The notes under the pieces were generated by a model that saw only the letters and a list, made by a program, of their open reading frames with translations, made no database searches and was not told the origin of the DNA. 51,400 bases of DNA. Origin: Syntrophomonas wolfei subsp. methylbutyratica (lineage in GTDB: Bacteria > Bacillota > Syntrophomonadia > Syntrophomonadales > Syntrophomonadaceae). How positions within the stretch are numbered: the stretch's first letter is position 1; each line of letters begins with the position of its first letter. Location of the stretch: positions 1 through 51,400 of the forward strand of contig NZ_BBQT01000023.1 of NCBI RefSeq assembly GCF_001570625.1. Reading direction: 5' to 3'. Of this stretch, positions 35,752-43,793 are shown in pieces. The position numbers and the translations under genes are program-made.

Positions 35752-38463
35752 CTAAGCATTAATTTTAGCATAATCCCATTTGAAAGCAAAAACTCTTTTC
35801 CATATATAAAGAATTAATTTGCCGATGAATTTCCACCCCGTTAAGATAAGAATTAAAGCCCATTGCCAGCAATTAAGACCCACCGAATGAAAGATTCCCT
35901 GCATACAGGGCAGATAAAGCACCATCAAATGCATGCATATGGAACAAAAAACAGCAATAAGCAAAAATTTGTTGCGGAAGAATCCCAGTTCAAAGACAGT
36001 ATATTTCTCTGAGCGGCATTCAAAAACATAAAACAGCTGTGCTGCCACCAGGGTGGTAAAAGCCATGCTGCGGGAAAGTGGCAGGGGCTCTATTCCATTA
36101 AGACGAGCATATAGGATAGCGATTGTAAAAACCAGGAGAGTAACCATACTAATATAAAAACCGCGGGAAAGAACCATCCACCCCAAACGGCGGGCAAATA
36201 TCCCCTCATTTGAAGGGCGGGGCTTACGATTCATTATCCCTGGTTCGGGTGGTTCAAGCCCTAAAGCCATAGCGGGCAAGCCGTCAGTTACTAGATTCAC
36301 CCAGAGGATTTGTATAGGAATCAAGGGCAAAGGCATACCCAATAGTGAGGCCAAAAACATAACCAGTACCTCACCAATATTACAACCCAAAAGATAACGA
36401 ATGAATTTCCTGATGTTGTCATAAATGGCCCGGCCTTCATAAATTGCGGCCACTATAGTAGAAAAATCATCGTCGGCCAAAGTCATCGATGATGCTTCCC
36501 GGCTAACCTCTGTTCCGCTCATCCCCATAGCAATCCCTATATCGGCAGATTTCAAAGCAGGTGCATCATTTACCCCATCACCGGTCATAGCTACAACTTC
36601 TTTATTTTTCTTTAATACTTCTACGATACGATTTTTGTGTTCTGGAGCAACCCGGGCAAAAACCCTGGTTGTTAGCGATTTTCGGTATAAATTCTGGTCA
36701 GTCAATTGTTCTAAATCACTTCCGGTAAGAACCTCATTGCCCTTGCTAATACCTATCTTTTGGGCAATAGCCAGGGCAGTAACCGGGTGATCCCCGGTAA
36801 TCATTATCGGTGTTATTCCGGCATTTAAACAGGCTGCGACTGATTTTTCCACCCCACTGCGAGGCGGGTCACTCATTCCGCAGATTCCCAATAAAGTCAA
36901 GCCGGACTCCAAAGCATCTTCCGGCAAATTTATATCGGCAGGTTTTATTTTTTTGGCCGCAAAACCTAGAATCCTTAAGGCTTCCCCCGCCCATTGTTCC
37001 TGCAAGAAATAAAAGTACTCTTTCTGTTCTTCCCGTAGAGGTTGAGTTTGATCTTTATTGATTAGCTGATTACAGAAGGGTATTAGAACTTCCAAGGCAC
37101 CTTTGCAAAAAACCAGGTATTCTCCATCTGCTTCCACTACTATACTCATCTTTTTTCTAGCGGAATCAAAAGGAATTTCTCTTCGACGCTTATATAACCT
37201 GGTCATAGCTGCTTTTTGCGCCATAACCAGCAAAGACGCTTCGGTAGGATCACCTTGAATCGAATAACTGCCTTTATGCTTTTCCAGGGTGGCATTATTG
37301 CAGTTTAAAGCCACCTCCATTATAAGGCGAGTGTTTATGTCAGAAAGGGGATTAATTACCATACCTTCTTGCCGGAAGCTTCCACGAGGTTCATAGCCAT
37401 TTCCCGTTATCTCCATCGTTTTATCGATAGTAGCCAATCTTCCCACTGTCATTTGATTCTGGGTCAAAGTACCGGTCTTATCGGAGCAAATCACCGTGGT
37501 ACACCCCAGGGTCTCAACTGCTGGCAATTTCCTAATAATAGCATTCCTCCGGGCCATTTTTTGTACTCCCAAAGCCAATACCACCGTCACAATTGCCGGA
37601 AGGCCTTCGGGAATAGCAGCAACGGCCAGACTTATTCCCGCCATAAGCATAACCATAATATTTTCACCGCGATAGATGCCCAGAAGACTAACTAAAGTAC
37701 AAACCACCAGGCAAATGACAATGAGGATTTTTCCCAACTGGTCCAGCCTCACCTGCAATGGCGTTAATGGTCTTTCCGTTTCTTTCATCATTTTTGCTAT
37801 TTGACCTACTTCTGTATTCATACCGGTTGTGACTATCACTGCCCGTGCCCGGCCTCGAGTTATAACAGTTCCCATAAAAGCCATATTATTTCTTTCGGCC
37901 AGGGGTGTGCGATCCGGGATAGTGATAAGGGCATTCTTCTTAACCGGCAGGGACTCTCCGGTTAGAATCGCTTCATCTATTTCCAGGCTGAAACTTTCCA
38001 AGAGACGAAGGTCAGCCGGTACTTTATCTCCCGTTTCTAAAAAAACAATATCACCCGGTACCAGTTCAGAAGCCGGCAGCTTGACTCGCCTTCCTTCCCG
38101 CAAAACCATAGCATGTGGCGAAGCCAGTTTTTTTATTTCCTCCAGGGACCTTTCTGCCCGGTATTCCTGGATAAAACCCAGAGATGCATTTAATACCACT
38201 ATAGCCATGATGGTAATGGCATCAGCCATGGCTCCAATAAGCCCTGATATAACTGTAGCCCCTAACAGAACCAATACCATGGTATCGGTAAATTGATTTA
38301 TAAATAGAATCAAGGGACTTGGCTTTTTATCTTCTTCCAGGGAATTGGAATATATACTTTGCCGTTTTCTTACCTCAGCAAGATTTAATCCCTCTTCCTG
38401 CTTGGTATTAAGGGAGAGCAAAATTTCATCCAGGCCTGTACTGTGCCAGGTATTATTTGACAT
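35752..38463 (-). CDS. Calcium-type P-type ATPase (PMR1/SERCA-like)
   Basis: A 903-residue P2A-type cation pump of the plasma membrane. Motifs are LTGES (actuator), the TM4 ion site AAIPEGLPAIV, CSDKTGTLTQN (phosphorylated Asp) and MTGDGVNDAPALK. Ten membrane segments are expected, six of them C-terminal. PEGLP in TM4 and the overall size favour calcium (or manganese) export. It starts after GGAGG and is transcribed alone, between the PHA cluster and yicC. Confidence 0.93.
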   Translation of the reverse strand: MSNNTWHSTGLDEILLSLNTKQEEGLNLAEVRKRQSIYSNSLEEDKKPSPLILFINQFTDTMVLVLLGATVISGLIGAMADAITIMAIVVLNASLGFIQEYRAERSLEEIKKLASPHAMVLREGRRVKLPASELVPGDIVFLETGDKVPADLRLLESFSLEIDEAILTGESLPVKKNALITIPDRTPLAERNNMAFMGTVITRGRARAVIVTTGMNTEVGQIAKMMKETERPLTPLQVRLDQLGKILIVICLVVCTLVSLLGIYRGENIMVMLMAGISLAVAAIPEGLPAIVTVVLALGVQKMARRNAIIRKLPAVETLGCTTVICSDKTGTLTQNQMTVGRLATIDKTMEITGNGYEPRGSFRQEGMVINPLSDINTRLIMEVALNCNNATLEKHKGSYSIQGDPTEASLLVMAQKAAMTRLYKRRREIPFDSARKKMSIVVEADGEYLVFCKGALEVLIPFCNQLINKDQTQPLREEQKEYFYFLQEQWAGEALRILGFAAKKIKPADINLPEDALESGLTLLGICGMSDPPRSGVEKSVAACLNAGITPIMITGDHPVTALAIAQKIGISKGNEVLTGSDLEQLTDQNLYRKSLTTRVFARVAPEHKNRIVEVLKKNKEVVAMTGDGVNDAPALKSADIGIAMGMSGTEVSREASSMTLADDDFSTIVAAIYEGRAIYDNIRKFIRYLLGCNIGEVLVMFLASLLGMPLPLIPIQILWVNLVTDGLPAMALGLEPPEPGIMNRKPRPSNEGIFARRLGWMVLSRGFYISMVTLLVFTIAILYARLNGIEPLPLSRSMAFTTLVAAQLFYVFECRSEKYTVFELGFFRNKFLLIAVFCSICMHLMVLYLPCMQGIFHSVGLNCWQWALILILTGWKFIGKLILYIWKRVFAFKWDYAKINA

Positions 38464-38654
38464 AATATAGCCTCCATTGAATCATTTTGACAAATTCTTA
38501 TTCAATAAAGGTATATAAAAGAACAAAGGACAGACCCTAAAGCCTATCCTCTATATTCAAAATATTTCTTATTAACCGCCCATGCCCCGAGGACACAACC
38601 ACCGATGAAAGTGAAGTCGCTTAATAAGTTAACAACTTAAGTGCCTGGCACCAC

Positions 38655-39167
38655 TTAAGAGCGCTGGGCCAGCCATTCCGCAATGGTAGGATATACCTCA
38701 TTCCTGGCCCGGCTTCCAAATACCAGTCCCCCATGACCCACTGGGTACTGTAAATTAGTCTTGTCCCGGGAAGAGCTAAGCTCAAGTATGGGAGTGCACT
38801 GCTGCGGCAATACGATATGATCGGTTTTACCGGTAAGAACCAGCAAAGCAGCATCTATATTGGATAGAACCACTTTGCGACCGTTAATTATGAATTCGTC
38901 TTTCACCAGGGCATTTTCCTGATAAAGATATTTAACCCACTCCCGATAAGCTTTACCAGGGAAATTAATATTATCATCCACCCATTTATTTAAAGCCTTC
39001 CAGGCTTCGATGGAAACACCTTCGTCTATTGCTTTCCAAAGACGAGTATAAGTGGCCACAAAGTTATTAACGGGATTTAACATCTTAAGCCCCAGGTCAA
39101 CAAATTCCTTGGGAATAAGGGAAAATGTATCAGTAACCTTGTCCACATCAAAAACGGATGCTTTCAA
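38655..39167 (-). CDS. phaC: PHA synthase PhaC, C-terminal part (separated by frameshift)
   Basis: The second half of a class III/IV polyhydroxyalkanoate synthase. It holds the catalytic Asp in LTGKTDHIVLP and the catalytic His in VGHGGLVFGS. Its frame can be read upstream past the nominal TTG at 39167 as far as the C run at 39204-39207, giving the conserved APIDFGDAGLSSIWLKAS only after one base is restored. Taken alone it lacks the nucleophile Cys and could not work as a synthase. See the N-terminal part and the finding on the frameshift. Confidence 0.85.
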   Translation of the reverse strand: MKASVFDVDKVTDTFSLIPKEFVDLGLKMLNPVNNFVATYTRLWKAIDEGVSIEAWKALNKWVDDNINFPGKAYREWVKYLYQENALVKDEFIINGRKVVLSNIDAALLVLTGKTDHIVLPQQCTPILELSSSRDKTNLQYPVGHGGLVFGSRARNEVYPTIAEWLAQRS

Positions 39168-39745
39168 CCATATACTGGATAAGCCGGCATCTCCAAAATC
39201 AATGGGGCCGCTACATAAATCATGTTCTTAATCCGCGGCTGGGAATACAATGATGCATACATCGTAGCCATAGTGCCACCCATGCAATAACCCAGAATGC
39301 TTAACTCGTTTACATTAGAATACTGGCAAACCTTATATACGGCCCGGGATATATAGTCAGCAATTATCTGGCTGAAGCTTAAATCCCGGTCTTCCCAATC
39401 AAATTCACCCCAGTCCAAGAGATAAACATCAAAACCCCGGTCAACCAGGTATTCAACCAGACTCATACCTGGTCTTAAGTCAAGTATATAAGCCTTATTA
39501 ATGAGAGCATAGAGCATTAATATAGGAGTTCGATGTTTGTATCCCTTATGGTTGACATATCGATAAAGACGGCTCTTATTCTTTCGCCATACAATATCCT
39601 TGGGGGTCAGGCCGGTCTCAAGAAGAGGGTCAAAATGCAGTATATCTATCCATTTTCGAGTGGTCTCCAGTAAACGGTCATAGCTCTGTTGTATTTCCAT
39701 GCCAACATCTGCCGCGGATTCACTGTGTAAAAAAGGTTTTTTCAT
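39164..39745 (-). CDS. phaC: PHA synthase PhaC, N-terminal part (frame broken after the lipase box)
   Basis: The first 193 codons of a short PhaC (class III/IV type, about 363 residues if joined). It includes the lipase-like box GYCMGGT with the nucleophile Cys. The frame departs from the family after YVAAP, gives about a dozen unrelated residues and stops at 39164. The stop overlaps a TTG for the downstream part (TTGA). PhaC polymerises 3-hydroxyacyl-CoA on granule surfaces. Here it ends the phasin-PhaE/R-hydratase-PhaC series, has its own good site (GAAGGAGAAGAGG), and has normal codon use on both sides of the break. Confidence 0.85.
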   Translation of the reverse strand: MKKPFLHSESAADVGMEIQQSYDRLLETTRKWIDILHFDPLLETGLTPKDIVWRKNKSRLYRYVNHKGYKHRTPILMLYALINKAYILDLRPGMSLVEYLVDRGFDVYLLDWGEFDWEDRDLSFSQIIADYISRAVYKVCQYSNVNELSILGYCMGGTMATMYASLYSQPRIKNMIYVAAPLILEMPAYPVYG

Positions 39746-39779
39746 TCTTCCTCTTCTCCTTCACTGAATTCGCTGCCGC

Positions 39780-40208
39780 TTATTTTATTATGTGGTCTCG
39801 GGGTGGTATGGCCACAGCGACTCCATCTAAAATCAATTCACCGAACTGGTTAAAACATGAGGTTCTTAGCTTAACCCTTCCCCGGGGCAGTTTTTCTATT
39901 ACTTCGGTCTGAGCCCTGATAGTATCATTAATGAAACAAGGTTTTAGAAAGCGGATATCCTGAGTTTCATAAATGGTTCCGGCTCCTGGCATGCGATTGC
40001 CAATCACGTTGGATATCAAACCTACCAAGAGCATACCATGAACAACCCGTTTTTTGAAATGTCCTTGCCGCGAGCGCACCTCATTTACGTGCAGCCAACT
40101 GAAATCGCCCGTAATGCCAGCATACTGGTAAACATCGGTTTCAGTGATGGTTTTCTCTACATAGTCCATATCTCCGATGTTTAATTCATCATATATATGT
40201 TCAATCAT
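39780..40208 (-). CDS. phaJ: MaoC-type (R)-specific enoyl-CoA hydratase (PhaJ-like)
   Basis: A 142-residue single hot-dog protein with the MaoC motif GDFSWLHVNE. Asp35 and His40 have the five-residue spacing seen in PhaJ (Asp31/His36). It should hydrate crotonyl-CoA and longer enoyl-CoAs to the (R)-3-hydroxy form used by PhaC, linking beta-oxidation to storage polymer. It lies 34 bases upstream of phaC. There is no ketothiolase or reductase (phaA/phaB) in the cluster. Confidence 0.85.
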   Translation of the reverse strand: MIEHIYDELNIGDMDYVEKTITETDVYQYAGITGDFSWLHVNEVRSRQGHFKKRVVHGMLLVGLISNVIGNRMPGAGTIYETQDIRFLKPCFINDTIRAQTEVIEKLPRGRVKLRTSCFNQFGELILDGVAVAIPPRDHIIK

Positions 40209-40244
40209 CCGGCAAGCCCCTCCCCCTTATCAAGGTTATGCTAT

Positions 40245-40808
40245 TTAACTCCCTTTAATATTATCTGGTAAAGTGGTTTTTTCTACGGCTTTTTTTCTGC
40301 CTCTCTTTTTGCTTTTGGGGGCTTCTGCCACCGGTTCAATTTGCTCGTTCGGCTGGTTTTTGTGAGCCGGTTTAAGACTCTCAATATTACGGTTTATCTC
40401 TTGCAATTCAGTCTTTATTAAAGACAATTCCTGTTTGAAATGATTCTGAAAATCTACCATTTTAATAACACTATCTGTCATCTTATTAAAATTATCAAAG
40501 AACTGGAATTCCATCATATCTATTTTTTCTTCCAGCGAAATAACCAATTCGGCCACCCGGGCAATATCTTTTTTGCTGGGAACAACCCCTTTTTCTGAAA
40601 ACTTGTCCATCTGCTGGCGACTGATTTTAGACATAGCCAGATACTGTTCCAGAGTCTTGTCCAACATGGCGACAAATGTTTCCGTGCTAATAAAACTCTT
40701 CATAGTTTTGGCCCAATCGCCTTCAGTAGTGAAATACATTTCTTTCCACAATTCAGCCATATCCGGGATTTGAATATCATTTTTTGCTTTATCACTTTCC
40801 TGGGACAT
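40245..40808 (-). CDS. PhaE/PhaR-like subunit of PHA synthase
   Basis: A 187-residue, mostly helical protein. The body (to about 150) has heptad-like stretches (ELVISLEEKIDMMEFQFFDN, KTELQEINRNIESL). The tail is Pro- and Lys-rich, with an AT-hook-like KSKKRGRKKAVEK. Size and position beside a short PhaC fit the small second subunit of class III (PhaE) or class IV (PhaR) synthases. Sequence alone does not decide between them or exclude a second phasin. It has a good site, AAAGGAG. Confidence 0.65.
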   Translation of the reverse strand: MSQESDKAKNDIQIPDMAELWKEMYFTTEGDWAKTMKSFISTETFVAMLDKTLEQYLAMSKISRQQMDKFSEKGVVPSKKDIARVAELVISLEEKIDMMEFQFFDNFNKMTDSVIKMVDFQNHFKQELSLIKTELQEINRNIESLKPAHKNQPNEQIEPVAEAPKSKKRGRKKAVEKTTLPDNIKGS

Positions 40809-40852
40809 ATAACTGCTCTGCTCCTTTCACCTGGATTCTTGGCTAAGATATA

Positions 40853-40884
40853 ATGCGGTTATGGCATAAATACCATAACCGCTA
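40853..40884 (-). terminator. Hairpin after the phasin gene
   Basis: A perfect stem GCGGTTATGG/CCATAACCGC-type pairing with a short loop lies 20 bases after the phasin stop, followed by ATTATATCTT. It probably ends or stabilises the phasin mRNA, so that less of the downstream synthase genes is made. Confidence 0.6.
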
Positions 40885-40904
40885 TTTATCAAATAATTAT
40901 GTTA

Positions 40905-41252
40905 TTAAAGGTTTTCAACCTTTTTGGAAAGGTCTTCAACCTTTTTATTCAACTCCTCAAAATAAGTAAAACTTGGGAAATCAACATTCTCCATGGTAGC
41001 GTTTACGGCTTCTTGCATCATCTTTTGCAGCTGTTGATTATTCTTTTTAGCCTGATTCATCAATTCCTCAACTAATTTGGTAGTTTCTTCTCTGGCTACT
41101 TTTCTTTGATCCAGATACTTTCTTATCATATTTTCAATTTGTTCTTGAGTCCAGGACATACTCCCCAAAGTTACCAACCACATATCCCAAAGTTTTTCGG
41201 CAGAACTCTCACTAATAACAAATGCTTTCTTCAAGCTTTCTTTAGTTGCCAT
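40905..41252 (-). CDS. Phasin-like granule protein
   Basis: A 115-residue, Cys-free, helical protein with amphipathic heptads. It has a KVEDLSKKVENL coiled-coil end, as in phasins that coat PHA granules. It is the first gene of the PHA cluster, with a very strong site (GAGAGGAGGAAG). Directly upstream is a perfect-looking 129-bp tandem duplication. The family call rests on context, size and composition more than on a signature motif. Confidence 0.65.
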   Translation of the reverse strand: MATKESLKKAFVISESSAEKLWDMWLVTLGSMSWTQEQIENMIRKYLDQRKVAREETTKLVEELMNQAKKNNQQLQKMMQEAVNATMENVDFPSFTYFEELNKKVEDLSKKVENL

Positions 41253-41284
41253 TTATAACTTCCTCCTCTCAAATAACTTCAATT

Positions 41285-41543
41285 AAAAGAATCTTTTTAA
41301 AGACAATTTAGTTCTTACCACCTCCTTAACCGGCACCAAATAAAGGCCCTAACAATTAAGGTATGCAAAATGGGTAAGATGTCCTCTGTTTCCTAAATTT
41401 AATTCTAACATAAAAAAGAATCTTTTTAAAGACAATTTAGTTCTTACCACCTCCTTAACCGGCACCAAATAAAGGCCCTAACAATTAAGGTATGCAAAAT
41501 GGGTAAGATGTCCTCTGTTTCCTAAATTTAATTCTAACATAAA
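41285..41543 (-). repeat. Two 129-bp direct tandem copies upstream of the phasin gene
   Basis: Positions 41285-41413 and 41414-41542 are the same sequence without a visible difference, from AAAAGAATCTTTTTAAAGAC to AATTCTAACATAAA. On the minus strand each copy includes AAGGAGGTGGTAAGAAC, a strong site-like sequence without a following gene. The array fills the gap between the phasin gene and the gene at 41583. Confidence 0.92.
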
Positions 41544-41582
41544 TTAGTGTTTTCTAATAGAGGGGAATAATTCTTAGATTAA

Positions 41583-42236
41583 TTAAGATGAAGCTTTATG
41601 AAAGATTCTCTGTAATGCTTTAAGGTCTTGGAGAGCAAAATCTTCCTGGGGATATTTTACAAAGATAAAAGCCATGCCATCTTTCTCAAAATGTTGGTTA
41701 TTTGCAATATCACCAAAAATACCAAATGATCTTAATACAAATTCTGCGGTTCTTTGCCCAAAAAGAATAATATACCGGGGATGTAGTATATCGATTTCTT
41801 CCAGCAAAAAAGGCAAACAAAATAGTATCTCTTCATAACCTGGTCTTACTAATATACCGCTACAAGGCTCTTGTTTCAACAAGCATATATTGTAATTATC
41901 TATATAGCGTTCAGAAGGGAGTCGATAATCAGTATATGCCGCAATACTTTTTTGCAAGGTGCATGCCTTGGGGTGGCACCTTACCAGGAAGCTGTGGTAA
42001 ATATCTTTTAGCTTAAACTCATCTTGGATAAACCTTCTTAGTTCGATTAGCTTTTTCGAGTCGCGGGTCAGCCTATTCTCTGACTCAAACACCAGCATTA
42101 GCTCGGGTTCCAATTCACCCTTGCCCAATGAGGGTCTTCCAGTGCATTTAATCAAAGATTTACAACGAAAGCATCGTGAAATCCTGTCCTCAAGCCCAAT
42201 AATTCGCCGGATGATTTCTTCCCTGCTGGATGGCAT
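41583..42236 (-). CDS. Divergent uracil-DNA-glycosylase-superfamily protein
   Basis: A 217-residue protein with an N-terminal CFRCKSLIKCTGRPSLG, like the iron-sulfur Cys pair of family 4/5 glycosylases. It has a later YHSFLVRCHPKACT, as in their ITNVVKCRP block, and PRYIILFGQRTAEFVL. The catalytic GEAPG motif is replaced by VFESENRLTRD, and the Pro-His C-terminal motif is not clear. It may keep the fold but not the usual uracil excision. It is followed by the PHA cluster on the same strand. Confidence 0.6.
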   Translation of the reverse strand: MPSSREEIIRRIIGLEDRISRCFRCKSLIKCTGRPSLGKGELEPELMLVFESENRLTRDSKKLIELRRFIQDEFKLKDIYHSFLVRCHPKACTLQKSIAAYTDYRLPSERYIDNYNICLLKQEPCSGILVRPGYEEILFCLPFLLEEIDILHPRYIILFGQRTAEFVLRSFGIFGDIANNQHFEKDGMAFIFVKYPQEDFALQDLKALQRIFHKASS

Positions 42237-42475
42237 TTCGTCCTCCCTGAAAATAGAATTAGGGGCAAAAATACCATTAATCCTAGACTTATAAATTCTA
42301 TATCAGAGAAATAATATGAATAGATATATTAAAAGAAATGAATAATTTCTTGCTAGAATACAAGCCTATAATATTTTTACCCTAAGTGGGATGGCTTGCA
42401 GCATAGTTTGATAAATATGTCGCTGCGTATTGGTGACTTTTCATGCTCTTTGTGACTATTCTGCCGTTTAAACTT

Positions 42476-42874
42476 TTAATTATCTTTCAACTTTTCCAAG
42501 TATTCACGGGTTCGTAGATTTATTCCCCAAGTAGCATCGGCCAGCTTGGTAGAGATATAACTCCTCATATTATCATCAAGTTCGGGATTACTTATATCTA
42601 GAATAACATAAAACGCTCTAAGTATATCAACCATATTCACAAATAATCGTTCAATCGGGGTCTTTTTTAACAGCTTATCCTTTTTACCATAAAAGAAGAT
42701 TAACCTCTTCATGACCCAAAGAATTTCTTCATTGGACCAAATCTTCTTTTCAATAATTTCTGCTAGCAGCATATCTGCTCCCAGAGTGTTTTCTTTTTTT
42801 TCTATATCCTGCCATTCTTTGGTCCCAAATATCGTAGGGGGAATGCCAAAACTATCAAATATATTTTCCTCCAT
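42476..42874 (-). CDS. Protein of unknown function, 132 residues
   Basis: A soluble, helical, Lys/Glu-rich protein without signal peptide or cysteines. It starts MEENIFDSFGIPPTIFG and has a hydrophobic core segment ERLFVNMVDILRAFYVILDI. It has a strong site (TAGGAGG) and begins about 45 bases after the NlpC/P60 gene, so they may be co-transcribed. I do not recognise the family. The 240 bases after it (42237-42475) hold no visible gene or terminator. Confidence 0.6.
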   Translation of the reverse strand: MEENIFDSFGIPPTIFGTKEWQDIEKKENTLGADMLLAEIIEKKIWSNEEILWVMKRLIFFYGKKDKLLKKTPIERLFVNMVDILRAFYVILDISNPELDDNMRSYISTKLADATWGINLRTREYLEKLKDN

Positions 42875-42919
42875 CGATTTACCTCCTAAAACTACCTTGT
42901 TCCTATTTTTACCGTTTTT

Positions 42920-43720
42920 TTAACGAAGTATCCGGCGAGCACCAACATATTTACCTGCATAATAACCTTCGGTTAATGAAGAATAAATAACCCCACCGCT
43001 TCGGGGAGAACTGGAATGGATAAATTTATTATCACCTGAATAAATCCCCACATGATCAATTCCCTTACCTCCACAGGCAAAGAACACCAGGTCACCGATC
43101 ATCATTTCACTGCTATCAAGCTCGTATGCTGATTTAAACTGGGCAGCTGCGTTATGGGGCAAATTATAACCAAAGTTAGAAAATATATATCTTACAAAAC
43201 CGGAACAATCAAATCCAGCCGGTCCTTCTCCCCCGTAGCGATAAGCTGTTCCTAAATATTGTGCTGCTTTTTCAATAATAAGCCTGCCATCGAGAGGAAA
43301 ACCCGCTCGGGACGGATTGGCTAAATTGCGATTCTCGACCCTAAGTTGAGCCCCTGCGTTCAGTATATCACTGTTTAAATTGTTTAATTCCTTTAGCCGC
43401 GCAACAGTCATAGCAAATTTCTGAGCAATAAGTTCTAAACTATCCCCCGCTTGTACCGTATAACTCTCCTGCCCTAAACTATCTCCCGTCTCGACTCCTA
43501 TACTTCCCTTAAGTAATAGCTTTTGTCCAATCTTGAGAGAATCAGAAGTCAAATTGTTTAATTCTTTTATCTCCTTAACAGTGATTCCTTGTTGCGAGGA
43601 AATCTTCCACAGGCTATCACCGGATTTAACTATGTAAACAGCTTCACTGGCATCTAAGCTTGTCCCATTAAAAAGTAATAATATTGGAAGCATAAAAATG
43701 ATGGCCCAAATTCTTCTCAT
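42920..43720 (-). CDS. Secreted LysM-NlpC/P60 peptidoglycan endopeptidase
   Basis: A 266-residue exported cell-wall hydrolase. A signal peptide (RRIWAIIFMLPILLLF..ASEA) is followed by two LysM domains (VYIVKSGDSLWKIS.. and SYTVQAGDSLELIA..), each with a KELNNL block, and then an NlpC/P60 catalytic domain. That domain has the triad FDCSGFVRYIF (Cys), GIDHVGIYSG (His) and FIHSSSP (His). It cuts D-Glu-DAP bonds in peptides of the wall. ATG 43720 follows AGGGGAA and places the signal at the very start. An upstream ATG at 43756 would add 12 charged residues. Confidence 0.93.
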   Translation of the reverse strand: MRRIWAIIFMLPILLLFNGTSLDASEAVYIVKSGDSLWKISSQQGITVKEIKELNNLTSDSLKIGQKLLLKGSIGVETGDSLGQESYTVQAGDSLELIAQKFAMTVARLKELNNLNSDILNAGAQLRVENRNLANPSRAGFPLDGRLIIEKAAQYLGTAYRYGGEGPAGFDCSGFVRYIFSNFGYNLPHNAAAQFKSAYELDSSEMMIGDLVFFACGGKGIDHVGIYSGDNKFIHSSSPRSGGVIYSSLTEGYYAGKYVGARRILR

Positions 43721-43793
43721 TATTCCCCTACCTTTCCCCAGAAAAGTTTCCCACATCTTTCTTTTCTACAACGGTAGGGGAAATCCTCCCAAA

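Noticed and set aside
38655-39167. C-terminal PhaC part as an independent, coupled subunit
   Set aside because: It lacks the nucleophile, and its family homology continues upstream of its nominal start in the same frame up to the C run. A frameshift explains this better.
41285-41543. CRISPR-like array
   Set aside because: Only two long units, directly abutting, with no spacers and no cas genes nearby.
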